From: JALYXI01 sp963795835
GTDB taxonomy: Bacteria > Acidobacteriota > Terriglobia > Bryobacterales > Bryobacteraceae
Length of the DNA: 64,000 nucleotides
Direction: 5' to 3'
Assembly (NCBI GenBank): GCA_963795835.1
Contig: CAWCJC010000008.1
Coordinates: 434,001-498,000, forward strand
This document shows positions 18,131-26,893 of the stretch, one piece after another. The notes under the pieces were generated by a model that was not told the DNA's origin, ran no database searches, and was given only the letters and a program-made list of their open reading frames with translations. The number at the start of each line of letters is the position of its first letter. The stretch's first letter is position 1. Made by a program: the position numbers and the translations under genes.

Positions 18131-19037
18131 GGCGCTTCGGGCCAGCCTCAAACAATTGCAGCAGCTTCTCCAGCAGTTCCACCGGAATATCGGCGACAAC
18201 GGAGAGATCCCGCCCTTGCTGGCTGATTTGAATCGCATCCCAAACGCGCAGAAGCTGCGGCTGGTTATCCGGTACGCTCAATCGACCGAACCCGACTAAT
18301 CCGCGCGCCGCGTCAGAAAGCGATTTCGCGTCTGCTTCCGTCTTACAAACGCCGTGGACAACGGCATTCAGGCCCCTGCTCAGGTCAGCCTGCACCAAGG
18401 TGCCTTCCAGATTCTGAAAGATGCGGGTGAAGTTGGCCGCCGGTCCTTCGTCGGGCACGTTGTTCGCAAGAAAGTCCGCACCGCCCGAAGAAACCAGCCA
18501 AACTTGATTGCGCATCGGAATCGCCATCGCTTTTCGCAGCAGCTGCGATGAAGCTCGGTCATCGTGAGAATTGTATTGGTCAAGGGCCGCGCGCATGGAC
18601 TCCACCGGTCCCGCGATCGCGAGCGTGGAATCCAGGACGCAAAAACCCGACTCCCCGGAAGCCTCCGTCCAGAGCGTGTAGCCCTTGTATCCACTGCGAT
18701 GCAGGTTCTTCGCTTTAGCGATTGCGTCGGAAGACAGCCGGAAATTCCCGCGCGCCAGCAGCACCCCCGACTTCTTCTTCAGGTTTGACGCCACCACCAG
18801 CTCGCGGACATCGCGCCGGGGGTCAAAGTTGGTCTGCGCCGCGAACTCATCCAACTGTGGAAGCTTCTGCTGAGCTACCAGCTTCTGATAAAGCGGTGTG
18901 CTCTTGATCTGGTCCATCTGCGCGCCAAAGAGGCTGACGGAATCTGCCGGGATGAGGCGAACAAGAACGTTATCGATACGCTCCGCAGCTTGCACCACGC
19001 TCGCGATCCAGACTACGCCCGCCGCTAAGCGCCACAT
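18057..19037 (-). CDS. hypothetical exported protein in ABC exporter operon
   Basis: Not recognised. Starting at the ATG at 19037, whose A is the last base of the permease stop (TGATG), the protein is 326 residues: a signal peptide (WRLAAGVVWIASVVQAAE), then an alpha/beta globular part containing LIPADSVSLFGAQMDQIKS and LPQLDEFAAQTNFDPRRD. The long open frame upstream of this start is permease sequence read in the wrong frame. Being the last gene of the ABC-2 operon suggests an extracytoplasmic partner of the exporter. Its last 74 bases overlap the ferredoxin gene on the other strand. Confidence 0.7.
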   Translation of the reverse strand: MWRLAAGVVWIASVVQAAERIDNVLVRLIPADSVSLFGAQMDQIKSTPLYQKLVAQQKLPQLDEFAAQTNFDPRRDVRELVVASNLKKKSGVLLARGNFRLSSDAIAKAKNLHRSGYKGYTLWTEASGESGFCVLDSTLAIAGPVESMRAALDQYNSHDDRASSQLLRKAMAIPMRNQVWLVSSGGADFLANNVPDEGPAANFTRIFQNLEGTLVQADLSRGLNAVVHGVCKTEADAKSLSDAARGLVGFGRLSVPDNQPQLLRVWDAIQISQQGRDLSVVADIPVELLEKLLQLFEAGPKRPNARSSFYSSEEESRRPKSKSLPH

Positions 19038-19871
19038 CAGAAATTCCTCCTCTGGAAAATCCACAATCCCCCGCCCAGGCAAGCGATGCCGAACAGGGCG
19101 GTGCTCCACAGCGGCATCCAATCGTCCACGGGCTGTTGTTGCACGATGCGCGCCAACATTCTTCCGATGTCGACCACTTTCGGCAGCAGGTAGTAGAAAA
19201 ACCGCACCGCATCGCGGCTCCATTCCGAACTCAAGAGGCGCTCCAGAGCGCTCTTGTTGAAGAGAATAATGCTGATAATAATGATTGCGAACGTAACCAT
19301 GGTGGACACCACCGCGCTCTCCCAGAGTACGCCCACCAGCAGGATGACGCTGAGATAGACGGCAAACATAAACACCGTGAGCAGGCTGCCCCAAAGAAAT
19401 CCGGGTGTCCAGATTCCGGTTTTAACACCGAAGATGATCCAGACGGCAAGAACGGGATAGAACATATTCAGGCCTACCACCATCAAGTTCCCCACGAAAG
19501 CGTCCGAGCAAAATGTGCCAGCGTTCAATCGGCTTCGAAAGCAGCAATTCGATGCGGCCGGGCTCGAAAATCGTGGGGATCAATCCCGCTGAAGCCAGCA
19601 CGGAAAGCAGCATCCCGAAGCCGTAAAGAAAACTAGCGATCGCTCCATGCGCCTGTTTGACAACCACTGCTACATCGCGGGTCTGCGTTCGTCCAAAGAT
19701 CGAAACCGCGGCGAGCGAGCCCTGCACGATGTCGATTTTGACAATCAGAAGAAAGAACACGATCAGCGCCGTGGAACATCCGAAGAATCCCCAGATAATC
19801 TTGCGCGCCGAAGCTTCGCGGAATGTATCAACAATCAACGCTTGTGTTTGAATCACCGCTCTATTGGCCAC
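19037..19871 (-). pseudogene. ABC-2 type transporter permease, interrupted by one frame change
   Basis: Two overlapping frames join into a 277-residue six-helix permease if one base is removed. The first part (from 19871) carries the cytoplasmic N-terminus, helices and PTIFEPGRIELLLSKPI, typical of ABC-2 permeases, to HILLGRF; the second (ending at 19037) resumes VGNLMVVGLNMFYPVLAVW and continues with helices to FQRRNF. The switch is at about 19495-19503 and needs removal of one base (+1). It overlaps the ATPase gene by 11 bases and the following gene by one. An exporter or efflux role is likely; the cargo is unknown. Confidence 0.78.
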
Positions 19872-20787
19872 TGACGGTCCTCATGAAAACGTCCTCAAGC
19901 GAACTATTCACGCGCCCGACTTTCTCGATCGCGCAGCCTTCGGAGCGCAGTAGATCGATCGCCTGATTAGCATCGTCACGGCTGTCGAAGAGCACAGCCA
20001 AAAGATCTTTCTCGCGCGAGAAGCTTTTGCTGCGCTGGCGTAATTCTGCTTCAAGACGTTCCGGCACCTGCTCGGCCTCGATTCGATATCCGCTGCCGGC
20101 GGTGAGTTCCGCCACTGAACCTTGAAGCGCCACCTTACCGCGATAGATAATGGCAACGTCGCGACAGAAAAGCTCCACCTCCACCAGCAGATGCGAATTC
20201 AGAAAAATGGTGACGCCCTTCTGTTCGAGTGCGTTGAGAATATCGCGGATCTGGCGGCGGCCCACCGGATCGACGCCGTCCGAGGGTTCGTCAAGTACCA
20301 GCAATTGTGGATCATGCATCAACGCCTGCGCCAGCCCAACGCGCTGCAACATGCCTTTTGAATACTTACCCAGACGGACGTTGGTCCAGTCCTTCAGCCC
20401 GACGATTTCCAATAGTTCCGGGATGCGCCGCTTGCGTGCGGCTGCTTCCATCCCGCTAAGCGCGCCGTAGAAATCCAGCATGCCGAATGCGGTCATGTAC
20501 GTGGGGAAGCGATGGTTCTCCGGAAGGTAGCCGATTTGTTGCCGCGACTGCCTGAGCCGCGAATCTTCACCGAATACTTTTGCCAGGCCTGAGGTAGGAC
20601 GCGAGCAGGAAAGCAGCATCTTTACGAAGGTCGTCTTGCCCGCGCCATTCGGGCCCAGTAGGCCGAACGTAGACCCGCGTTGCACGCGTAACGAAATGTT
20701 ATCTACCGCAAGAAACGGTTTCGCTCGCCATCCTCTTGAGAAGCTTTTGCTGAGCCCGAGCGTCTCAATCGCGTTTTCGGTTTGCAT
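19861..20787 (-). CDS. ABC transporter ATP-binding protein (ABC-2 exporter type)
   Basis: Cytoplasmic ATPase of an exporter. Walker A is GPNGAGKTT (about residues 44-52), the signature loop is YSKGM in GKYSKGMLQRVGLAQAL, and Walker B is LLVLDEPSDGVDP, followed by the H-loop LNSHLL. The C-terminal 70 residues form the regulatory extension often seen in CcmA/NatA-like subunits. The permease and an exported protein follow in the same operon. It diverges from the amidohydrolase gene. Confidence 0.92.
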   Translation of the reverse strand: MQTENAIETLGLSKSFSRGWRAKPFLAVDNISLRVQRGSTFGLLGPNGAGKTTFVKMLLSCSRPTSGLAKVFGEDSRLRQSRQQIGYLPENHRFPTYMTAFGMLDFYGALSGMEAAARKRRIPELLEIVGLKDWTNVRLGKYSKGMLQRVGLAQALMHDPQLLVLDEPSDGVDPVGRRQIRDILNALEQKGVTIFLNSHLLVEVELFCRDVAIIYRGKVALQGSVAELTAGSGYRIEAEQVPERLEAELRQRSKSFSREKDLLAVLFDSRDDANQAIDLLRSEGCAIEKVGRVNSSLEDVFMRTVSGQ

Positions 20788-20848
20788 GTGTGGTTATAAG
20801 TCCAAACGAGATATTCCCGCTCCGAGTTCCTTCGTATTATGAACGGAG

Positions 20849-21676
20849 ATGCGAATCGACGCCCACCAGCACTTCTGGAGTCTCTCGAAGTTTCACTATA
20901 GCTGGATGCCACAGGGCGAGAGCGTCCTCAATCGGGACTATAGTCCGGAGGACTTGAAACCACTCTTGGATGAGCACCGGTTCGATGGCTCGATTGCGGT
21001 GCAGGCGACCGTGGACGCTGGGGAAGCCGAATGGCTCCTCTCGCTTGCGGACCAATATCCCTGGGTGAAAGGTGTGGTGGCGTGGGCCGACCTGACGAGC
21101 GCCGATTTTCCGCGCCGCCTCGATGAACTGCAACGCCACAGGCATTTCGTTGGCGTCCGCCACCCGGTGCATGATGAGGAAGACCAGCGCTGGCTGGTCC
21201 GCGACGACGTAATCGCAAACTTGGGGGAACTCGCGCGGCGGGGTGTTCCCTATGATCTCCTGCTGCGTCCGATGCACCTGCCGCTTGTGCCACTCCTCGC
21301 CGAGCGCGTCCCGGATCTCCGTATGGTGATCGATCATTTAGCGAAGCCGTTCATCGCCGATCACTTGCTGGAGGGCTGGGCTGAGGATTTAGCTGAGGCA
21401 GGGAAGTTGCCGCAGGTTTACTGCAAGCTGAGTGGGATGATCACGGAAGCAAGCCCGCAAACCTGGACCCCGCAGGATTTGGCGCCCTACATAGCGCACG
21501 CTCTCAATGTGTTTGGGCCGGACCGCTGCATGTTCGGCAGCGATTGGCCGGTGTGCCGCTTAGCCGGAAGCTGGAAGCAGGTGCTGGCGAGCTTCACCCA
21601 GGCCTGCGGTCCGTTGCCGCAGGAAACTCGCGACAAACTGCTGGGCGATACGGCGGTGAAATTCTACGGCCTTTAA
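20849..21676 (+). CDS. amidohydrolase-related protein (L-fuconolactonase-like, COG3618)
   Basis: TIM-barrel metal hydrolase of the amidohydrolase 2 family. It starts directly with the metal motif DAHQHFW, has VIDHLAKP (barrel histidine) and ends with the catalytic aspartate in MFGSDWPVCRL. At 275 residues it matches L-fuconolactonase and related sugar-lactone hydrolases. In the context of sulfatases and receptors elsewhere in the window, a role in fucose or other deoxysugar breakdown is possible but not shown; no fucose dehydrogenase or dehydratase is adjacent. Confidence 0.82.
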   Translation: MRIDAHQHFWSLSKFHYSWMPQGESVLNRDYSPEDLKPLLDEHRFDGSIAVQATVDAGEAEWLLSLADQYPWVKGVVAWADLTSADFPRRLDELQRHRHFVGVRHPVHDEEDQRWLVRDDVIANLGELARRGVPYDLLLRPMHLPLVPLLAERVPDLRMVIDHLAKPFIADHLLEGWAEDLAEAGKLPQVYCKLSGMITEASPQTWTPQDLAPYIAHALNVFGPDRCMFGSDWPVCRLAGSWKQVLASFTQACGPLPQETRDKLLGDTAVKFYGL

Positions 21677-21693
21677 GCAATCGGAAGGACAGA

Positions 21694-22587
21694 CTAGTTC
21701 TTCGTATCTACGGGCTCACTTGGCGCGCTTTCGTTGTTCCGTTTGTCGAAAGAAGTGATGGTATAGCGGTAGCGCCGGCCGGCTTCAACGTTCTTATCGC
21801 TGAAGCTCGGGCCCAGACCAGTTTCGCCGATCTTCTTGCCGTCGCGATAAACCCGGTAACCTGCCAGATCGGCATCCGCAACGCGATCCCACGCAAGCTC
21901 CACCGTCGCCGGTCCAACCACAGCCGCAACGTTTACCGGTACCGCGGGCGGGAAGGTATCCACTGGTATGATCTCCACCGCGTCGGTCCGGTCGCTCTCG
22001 GCTGGGGAATTTACGGTCTGCACCTGATACTCGTAACGTTTTCCATATTCCGCACTCTCATCTGTAAAAGTCCGGGCATCGGCGGTACCAAGGCGAGCGA
22101 AGTCCTTATCGTCCGGACCCTTGCGGAAGACAACGAACTGCCGGTCGCCACTCTTCCAGGTAAGCTGCACTCCGCGCGGAACCGCCTCGGCATGCAACTC
22201 TTCCGGTTTCGCGAGAGGCGGGCGAACTTCCAGATCGACGACGTTCGAATATCCGGCATCTCGCCCTCTCGCGTTCTCTACTTTAATCGCCACTTTCACG
22301 GTTTGCGTGTAGAAGGGCGAGGCGTCCATTTCATAGTGGCCCGTGCGAATGCGCTTGCGCTGTTCGCCGACGTGAAGCTCCAGATACGGGTCATCCTTCA
22401 GGGGAAGATTGTCCGTCGTCTTTAGCGGAGGCGTAAAATCAACGATGATCTTTGAACCGCGCTCCACGGCCGTGAGATCGGTAATAGCAACTGGAATTTG
22501 CAAGCTGGGCGGCTGTGGATCGCCCTGATAGCCGCACCCGCCAAGCAGCACCAGAGACGCTGTAAACAACGTGCCGCGCCAATGCAT
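21694..22587 (-). CDS. fibronectin type III domain lipoprotein
   Basis: Exported lipoprotein: signal peptide with lipobox LLGGC, then two to three fibronectin type III-like domains (VPRGVQLTWKSGDRQFVVFR; GPATVELAWDRVADADLAGYRVY; a more divergent first one with LELHVGEQRKRIRTG). Such domains bind proteins or glycans. The gene follows hslU with no gap (its ATG is the base after the hslU stop region), which suggests cotranscription though no functional link to HslUV is known. Confidence 0.8.
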   Translation of the reverse strand: MHWRGTLFTASLVLLGGCGYQGDPQPPSLQIPVAITDLTAVERGSKIIVDFTPPLKTTDNLPLKDDPYLELHVGEQRKRIRTGHYEMDASPFYTQTVKVAIKVENARGRDAGYSNVVDLEVRPPLAKPEELHAEAVPRGVQLTWKSGDRQFVVFRKGPDDKDFARLGTADARTFTDESAEYGKRYEYQVQTVNSPAESDRTDAVEIIPVDTFPPAVPVNVAAVVGPATVELAWDRVADADLAGYRVYRDGKKIGETGLGPSFSDKNVEAGRRYRYTITSFDKRNNESAPSEPVDTKN

Positions 22588-23946
22588 CTACAGGATGTAC
22601 CTGCTCAGATCCTGATCTTTCACAATATCGGCGAGCTGCTTACGGACATACGCCGCATCTACTTTCACGACCTTCTTCTTCAAGTCCGGTCCTTCGAAAG
22701 AAATCTCTTCGAGCAGCTTCTCCATGATGGTGTGAAGCCGGCGCGCGCCGATATTTTCGGTCGTCTCATTCACACGCGCGGCGAAGCGCGCCACTTCTTC
22801 CAGGGCATCGTCAGTAAGCGTTAGCTTGATGCCTTCTGTTTCCATCAACGCGACATATTGTTTCGACAGCGCGTTCTTCGGCTCCTTCAGAATCCGGACG
22901 AAGTCTTCCATGGATAGTGACTTCAGTTCCACGCGAATCGGAAAGCGTCCTTGCAGTTCCGGAATCATGTCGGAGGGCTTGGAAACATGGAAAGCTCCCG
23001 CCGCGATAAACAGAATGTGGTCAGTGCGTACAAAGCCATGGCGCGTATTGACCGTTGTGCCTTCAACAATCGGCAGGATGTCGCGCTGCACACCCTCGCG
23101 GCTGACGTCTGGGCCGTGGCCGCCTTCGCGCCCGGCAATCTTATCGATCTCGTCGAGGAAGATGATTCCGCTTGATTCCACGCGGTCGAGCGCGACCCGC
23201 GTCACGTGATCCATATCGATCAGTTTGCTTTCTTCCTCCTGGCTCAGGCTTTCGAGCGCATCCCCCACGCGCATATTCCGCTTACGGGTCCGGCTGGCGA
23301 ACAAGGGCGCCAACATATCCTTGATGTTGATGCCCATTTCTTCCACGTTCGCGGATGCGGCAATCTCGAAACTCGGCGGACGGTCTTTGACCTCGATCTC
23401 AACCATCCGGTCATCGAGCTTGCCGTCGCGCAGGCGCTCGCGCAGTTTGTCTCGCGTCTTATCGTTCGGGTCGGCACCTTCAAGGGGAGGCGGCATCAGC
23501 AAATCGAGCAGGCGTTCTTCGGCGGCCGCTTCCGCGCTTTCCGCGACTTCGGCCAGACGCTCATCACGCACCATATCGATCGCGATATCCACCAGGTCCC
23601 GGATCATGGACTCGACATCGCGCCCCACGTAGCCGACTTCTGTAAACTTGCTCGCCTCCACCTTCATAAAGGGCGAGTTGGCCAGCTTCGCCAACCGGCG
23701 CGCCAATTCCGTCTTCCCGACGCCCGTGGGGCCAATCATCAGGATGTTCTTGGGCATCACATCCTCAGCCATTTCTGGCGGAAGTTTCTGGCGGCGGATG
23801 CGGTTTCGAAGAGCGATGGCAACGGCGCGCTTGGCATCGGGCTGCCCGATCACGTATTTATCGAGTTCTCGCACGATCTCGCGCGGCGTTAATTCATCAA
23901 GGGCGGGTGAACCGTCGACGGAGTTGTTGGGAAGGTAGATCACCAC
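22588..23946 (-). CDS. hslU: ATP-dependent protease ATPase subunit HslU
   Basis: AAA+ unfoldase that feeds substrates to HslV. Visible parts are the HslU N-terminus (TPREIVRELDKYVIGQPDAK), Walker A MIGPTGVGKTELAR (about 67-80), the pore loop GYVGRDVESMIRD, the long I domain (about 110-230), Walker B IIFLDEIDKI, sensor regions and the C-terminal LSRYIL tail that docks into HslV. Length 452 is normal. It directly follows hslV with two bases between them. Confidence 0.96.
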   Translation of the reverse strand: MVIYLPNNSVDGSPALDELTPREIVRELDKYVIGQPDAKRAVAIALRNRIRRQKLPPEMAEDVMPKNILMIGPTGVGKTELARRLAKLANSPFMKVEASKFTEVGYVGRDVESMIRDLVDIAIDMVRDERLAEVAESAEAAAEERLLDLLMPPPLEGADPNDKTRDKLRERLRDGKLDDRMVEIEVKDRPPSFEIAASANVEEMGINIKDMLAPLFASRTRKRNMRVGDALESLSQEEESKLIDMDHVTRVALDRVESSGIIFLDEIDKIAGREGGHGPDVSREGVQRDILPIVEGTTVNTRHGFVRTDHILFIAAGAFHVSKPSDMIPELQGRFPIRVELKSLSMEDFVRILKEPKNALSKQYVALMETEGIKLTLTDDALEEVARFAARVNETTENIGARRLHTIMEKLLEEISFEGPDLKKKVVKVDAAYVRKQLADIVKDQDLSRYIL

Positions 23947-23948
23947 TC

Positions 23949-24488
23949 TTAGGAGATCTCCTCAATCGTGATCTGGTCATTCGTATAGATGCAGATCTTA
24001 CCCGCAATCTCCATGGCTTGCTCGACGATTTGCCGTGCAGACATCTTCGTGTTGCGCAAAAGCGCCGTGGCGGCTGAGACGGCAAACGGGCCCCCGGAAC
24101 CAATAGCGGCCAGGGATTCATCGGGTTCGATCACGTCGCCGTTGCCGCTCAGGATGAAGATATTTTTCGCATCGGCGACCAGGAGAAGCGCTTCCAAGTG
24201 GCGAAGTATTTTGTCGGTACGCCACTCCTTCGCGAGCTCCACGACACTGCGCGGAAGATTGCCGTTGAACTGTTCGAGCTTGGCTTCGAATCGCGCAAAA
24301 AGGGAGAAAGCGTCTGCCGTCGAACCGGCGAACCCGGCCATCACCTTGTCGTTGTAGAGCCGACGCAGCTTCTTGGCGGAACTTTTCAGAACTTCACTGC
24401 CTAGGGTGACTTGGCCATCGCCAGCCATCACCACCTTGCCATCTCTCCGGACGCAAAGCACGGTGGTGGAACGAATTCTTTCTTTCAT
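23949..24488 (-). CDS. hslV: ATP-dependent protease peptidase subunit HslV
   Basis: Threonine peptidase of the HslUV (ClpQY) protease. The mature N-terminus should be the TT of STTVLCVRRDGK (T8 as nucleophile after removal of the short propeptide), followed by VVMAGDGQVTLG and GFAGSTADAFSLF. The 179-residue length is normal. It precedes hslU in one operon, the standard order. Confidence 0.96.
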   Translation of the reverse strand: MKERIRSTTVLCVRRDGKVVMAGDGQVTLGSEVLKSSAKKLRRLYNDKVMAGFAGSTADAFSLFARFEAKLEQFNGNLPRSVVELAKEWRTDKILRHLEALLLVADAKNIFILSGNGDVIEPDESLAAIGSGGPFAVSAATALLRNTKMSARQIVEQAMEIAGKICIYTNDQITIEEIS

Positions 24489-24582
24489 CGATAAAACAAC
24501 AGTTTAACTGGTACCGGGCGGCACAGCCACAGTTTACGATATGGCGAGTGAAGTGCTGTAGAGGCTGCGAGGATTTTCAACT

Positions 24583-24837
24583 ATGGGATTTATCGCCTGG
24601 ATCGTACTCGGACTCGTCGCGGGGTTCATCGGAAGCAAGATTGTGAATAAGTCAGGAGAGGGTTTCTTCCTGGACATTATTCTTGGCATCGTCGGCGCCG
24701 TATTAGGAGGGTGGGTTTTTAGTATGTTTGGCGCGAATGGTGTTACCGGTTTCAATATTTATAGCCTCGTAGTCGCCACAATCGGCGCCATTTTGGTGCT
24801 GGTGATCTACCATGCAGTGTTTGGGAGAAAAGTCTGA
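24583..24837 (+). CDS. GlsB/YeaQ/YmgE family small membrane protein
   Basis: Short (84 residues) three-helix membrane protein with the family pattern FIAWIVLGLVAGFIGSKI, a GxxxG-rich second helix (LDIILGIVGAVLGGWVF) and a last helix LVVATIGAILVLVIYHAV. Annotated elsewhere as transglycosylase-associated but no enzymatic activity is known; members are often stress-induced. The SYLF gene starts two bases after its stop. Confidence 0.88.
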   Translation: MGFIAWIVLGLVAGFIGSKIVNKSGEGFFLDIILGIVGAVLGGWVFSMFGANGVTGFNIYSLVVATIGAILVLVIYHAVFGRKV

Positions 24838-24839
24838 AC

Positions 24840-25541
24840 GTGCGAAGGGCGATTCTAGCCTCACTTCTAACCCCCGCAATTCTTTGCGGCATAGTCTATA
24901 AGGAAACGAAGCGGCTAAGTCAATCTACTGTAGTTCTCCGCGAGATGTCTCATGCATCAGATAGAGGCGTCCCGCAAGCGTTAACCCGTAAGGCCCGCTG
25001 CATCGTGGTTGTGCCCGGTTTGAAGAAGATTGCTTTTATTGGTGGGGGGAAGTATGGCCGGGGATACGCCTCCTGTATCACTCCTCGAAGTACATGGAGT
25101 CCACCCGCTGCGGTCCGAATTGAAGGAGGCAGCTTTGGTCTTCAACTTGGGGGCAGTGAAACCGATGTCATTCTCCTGGTGATGAACGAAGGCGGGATGC
25201 GCAAGTTGGAAGCCGATAAGTTTACGCTGGGCGGCGAAGCCAACGCTGCGGCTGGCCCCGTGGGCCGAAGCGTAAGCGCTCAGACCGATGTGCTGATGAA
25301 GGCGGAAATTCTAACCTACTCTCGCTCTCGCGGTATTTTTGCCGGTCTGTCGCTTGAAGGCGCAACCTTGCGGCCCGACAACGAAGAAAACGCGAAGCTT
25401 TACGGTCGTGAGATTTCAAATCGGGAGATTCTTGCAGGCTCTGTCGCCACGCCTGCTGCTGCCTCCAGCTTAGTGAAGCAAATACAGGTGTTTTCAGGTA
25501 AAGGGACGCCTGGCGTTAAAAAGAGAAGGGCGCGAAGTTGA
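24840..25541 (+). CDS. SYLF (Ysc84-like) lipid-binding domain protein
   Basis: Secreted protein with the SYLF/DUF500 domain, which binds phosphoinositides in eukaryotes and unknown lipids in bacteria. Motifs: VPQALTRKARCIVVVPGLKK, GGKYGRGYASC, GSFGLQLGGSETDVILLVMN and the C-terminal SRSRGIFAGLSLEGATL. The GTG start gives an export signal (RAILASLLTPAILCGIVY). It forms an operon with the GlsB-like gene and ends before a rho-independent terminator. Length 233 is usual. Confidence 0.87.
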   Translation: MRRAILASLLTPAILCGIVYKETKRLSQSTVVLREMSHASDRGVPQALTRKARCIVVVPGLKKIAFIGGGKYGRGYASCITPRSTWSPPAAVRIEGGSFGLQLGGSETDVILLVMNEGGMRKLEADKFTLGGEANAAAGPVGRSVSAQTDVLMKAEILTYSRSRGIFAGLSLEGATLRPDNEENAKLYGREISNREILAGSVATPAAASSLVKQIQVFSGKGTPGVKKRRARS

Positions 25542-25634
25542 GGCCCTCGGCAGCGTAGTCGAACCATCGCTCGTCCCGGAGCTTGACTGACTTCACAGTA
25601 TCCACATTCGCGTTTCACACAACACGTTGACTCT

Positions 25635-25670
25635 ACCCGCCGGTATAAATTTCTGGCGGGTTTTTGTTTT
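25635..25670 (+). terminator. rho-independent terminator
   Basis: ACCCGCC (25635-25641) pairs perfectly with GGCGGGT (25655-25661) around a 13-base AT-rich loop and is followed by TTTTTGTTTTT. It lies about 95 bases after the SYLF stop and would end the GlsB-SYLF transcript before the RND operon. Confidence 0.8.
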
Positions 25671-25674
25671 TAAA

Positions 25675-25687
25675 CGGAACAATTCCG
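25675..25687. promoter_or_regulatory. short palindrome upstream of the RND operon (operator candidate)
   Basis: CGGAA-CAA-TTCCG is a perfect inverted repeat 34 bases before the membrane fusion protein ATG, in the only spacer that can hold that operon's promoter. It could be a repressor site, but no regulator gene is adjacent and no -10/-35 pair is convincing. Confidence 0.3.
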
Positions 25688-25720
25688 TATTTTGCTCGTC
25701 ACGTAAGATTGTAAGAGAAG

Positions 25721-26893
25721 ATGTTACGTTTCGTGCTTCCTGTTTGTCTCCTCGTTGCGTTTACCGGGTGTAAGTCCTCGATTCCCGTTCAGGCGGGAGC
25801 TCCTGCCCCGACTGCGGTCCGCGTCGTTAGCGCCACGGCGGCGGACGTGCCCCTGGAAATCTCGGCAATCGGCACCGTCGAGGCGGAAGCCACGGTTGAG
25901 GTGAAGAGCCGCGTTGCCGGTCAGGTCCGTGCCATCCATTTCCAGGAAGGGCAGGATGTCGCGCGAGGTCAGTTACTTTTCGATATCGATCCCGAGCCGC
26001 TGAATGCGCAGATTGCGGAATTAGAGGCTACTTTAGCCCGGGATTCGGCGTTGGCGAAGCAATCGCGGGCCACTGTCCTGAAGGATCAATCACAGCTGAA
26101 AACGGCGCGAAGCCAAGCCGACCGCAGCGTTCAGCTTTCCCGTGAGGGTATCATTTCCAAGGAACAAACGGAAACGGCAAACACCACAGCCGACACGTCT
26201 GCGGGCGTTCTGGCAGCGGATCAGGCCGCCGTAGAATCCGCCGACGCTACTGTGAAGGCCGATTCCGCCAGACTCGCCGAAACGCGGCTTCAATTGAGCT
26301 ATACCAAAGTCGCCGCGCCCATCGCTGGACGTGCAGGAGCCATTCTTGTCCGTCCGGGCAACCTGGTCAAGGAAAACGATGCCAGCCTTGTCACACTGCT
26401 CCAAATTGCGCCGGTCTTTGTCACGTTCGCCGTGCCGGAGCAATTTTTGACGGAGATCCGCCGCAATCAGCTGCATGGTCCCTTGGGAGTGACGGCAAAA
26501 AGCGCATCCGGAGCAGTTGCTTCCGGCGCTCTGCGTTTTGTCGACAACTCGGTCGACGCGACAACGGGGACAATCAGGTTGAAAGCCGAGTTTCCGAATC
26601 GCGAACGCCAGCTCTGGCCGGGATCATTCGCCACTGTGCAGGCTCGCTTGCGCCAGGAACAAAATCGCGTGGTTGTCCCCTCTAAGACCGTTCAGAGCGG
26701 GCCTTCGGGTAAGTACGTGTGGGTGCTTACCGGGCAATCCGCCGCCATTCGTCTGGTTACCGTGGATCGGGCTTGGCTCGCCGATGACGGCACGGAATAC
26801 GCCGTCATTGCAAAAGGGCTCGAAAAGGGCGAGCGCGTCGTATCGGAAGGGCAGATGCGCCTTGCGCCAGGCTCGGCGGTGCGCATCCTGTGA
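25721..26893 (+). CDS. RND efflux periplasmic adaptor (membrane fusion protein)
   Basis: Lipid-anchored adaptor of a tripartite efflux pump. It has a lipobox AFTGC, a barrel-sandwich hybrid starting at VEVKSRVAGQVRAIHFQEGQDV, a coiled-coil hairpin (about 90-190), LSYTKVAAPIAGRAGAI returning to the lipoyl domain, and beta-barrel and membrane-proximal domains to residue 390. The stop overlaps the RND gene start (GTGA). No outer-membrane factor gene follows, so a TolC-like protein must come from elsewhere. Confidence 0.92.
   Translation: MLRFVLPVCLLVAFTGCKSSIPVQAGAPAPTAVRVVSATAADVPLEISAIGTVEAEATVEVKSRVAGQVRAIHFQEGQDVARGQLLFDIDPEPLNAQIAELEATLARDSALAKQSRATVLKDQSQLKTARSQADRSVQLSREGIISKEQTETANTTADTSAGVLAADQAAVESADATVKADSARLAETRLQLSYTKVAAPIAGRAGAILVRPGNLVKENDASLVTLLQIAPVFVTFAVPEQFLTEIRRNQLHGPLGVTAKSASGAVASGALRFVDNSVDATTGTIRLKAEFPNRERQLWPGSFATVQARLRQEQNRVVVPSKTVQSGPSGKYVWVLTGQSAAIRLVTVDRAWLADDGTEYAVIAKGLEKGERVVSEGQMRLAPGSAVRIL

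Noticed and set aside
19038..19394. N-terminal 119 codons of the long minus-strand frame that ends at 18057
   Set aside because: They are ABC permease sequence read out of frame; the real gene starts at the ATG at 19037.
23206..23892. 228-codon plus-strand frame opposite hslU
   Set aside because: hslU is intact and conserved on the minus strand.
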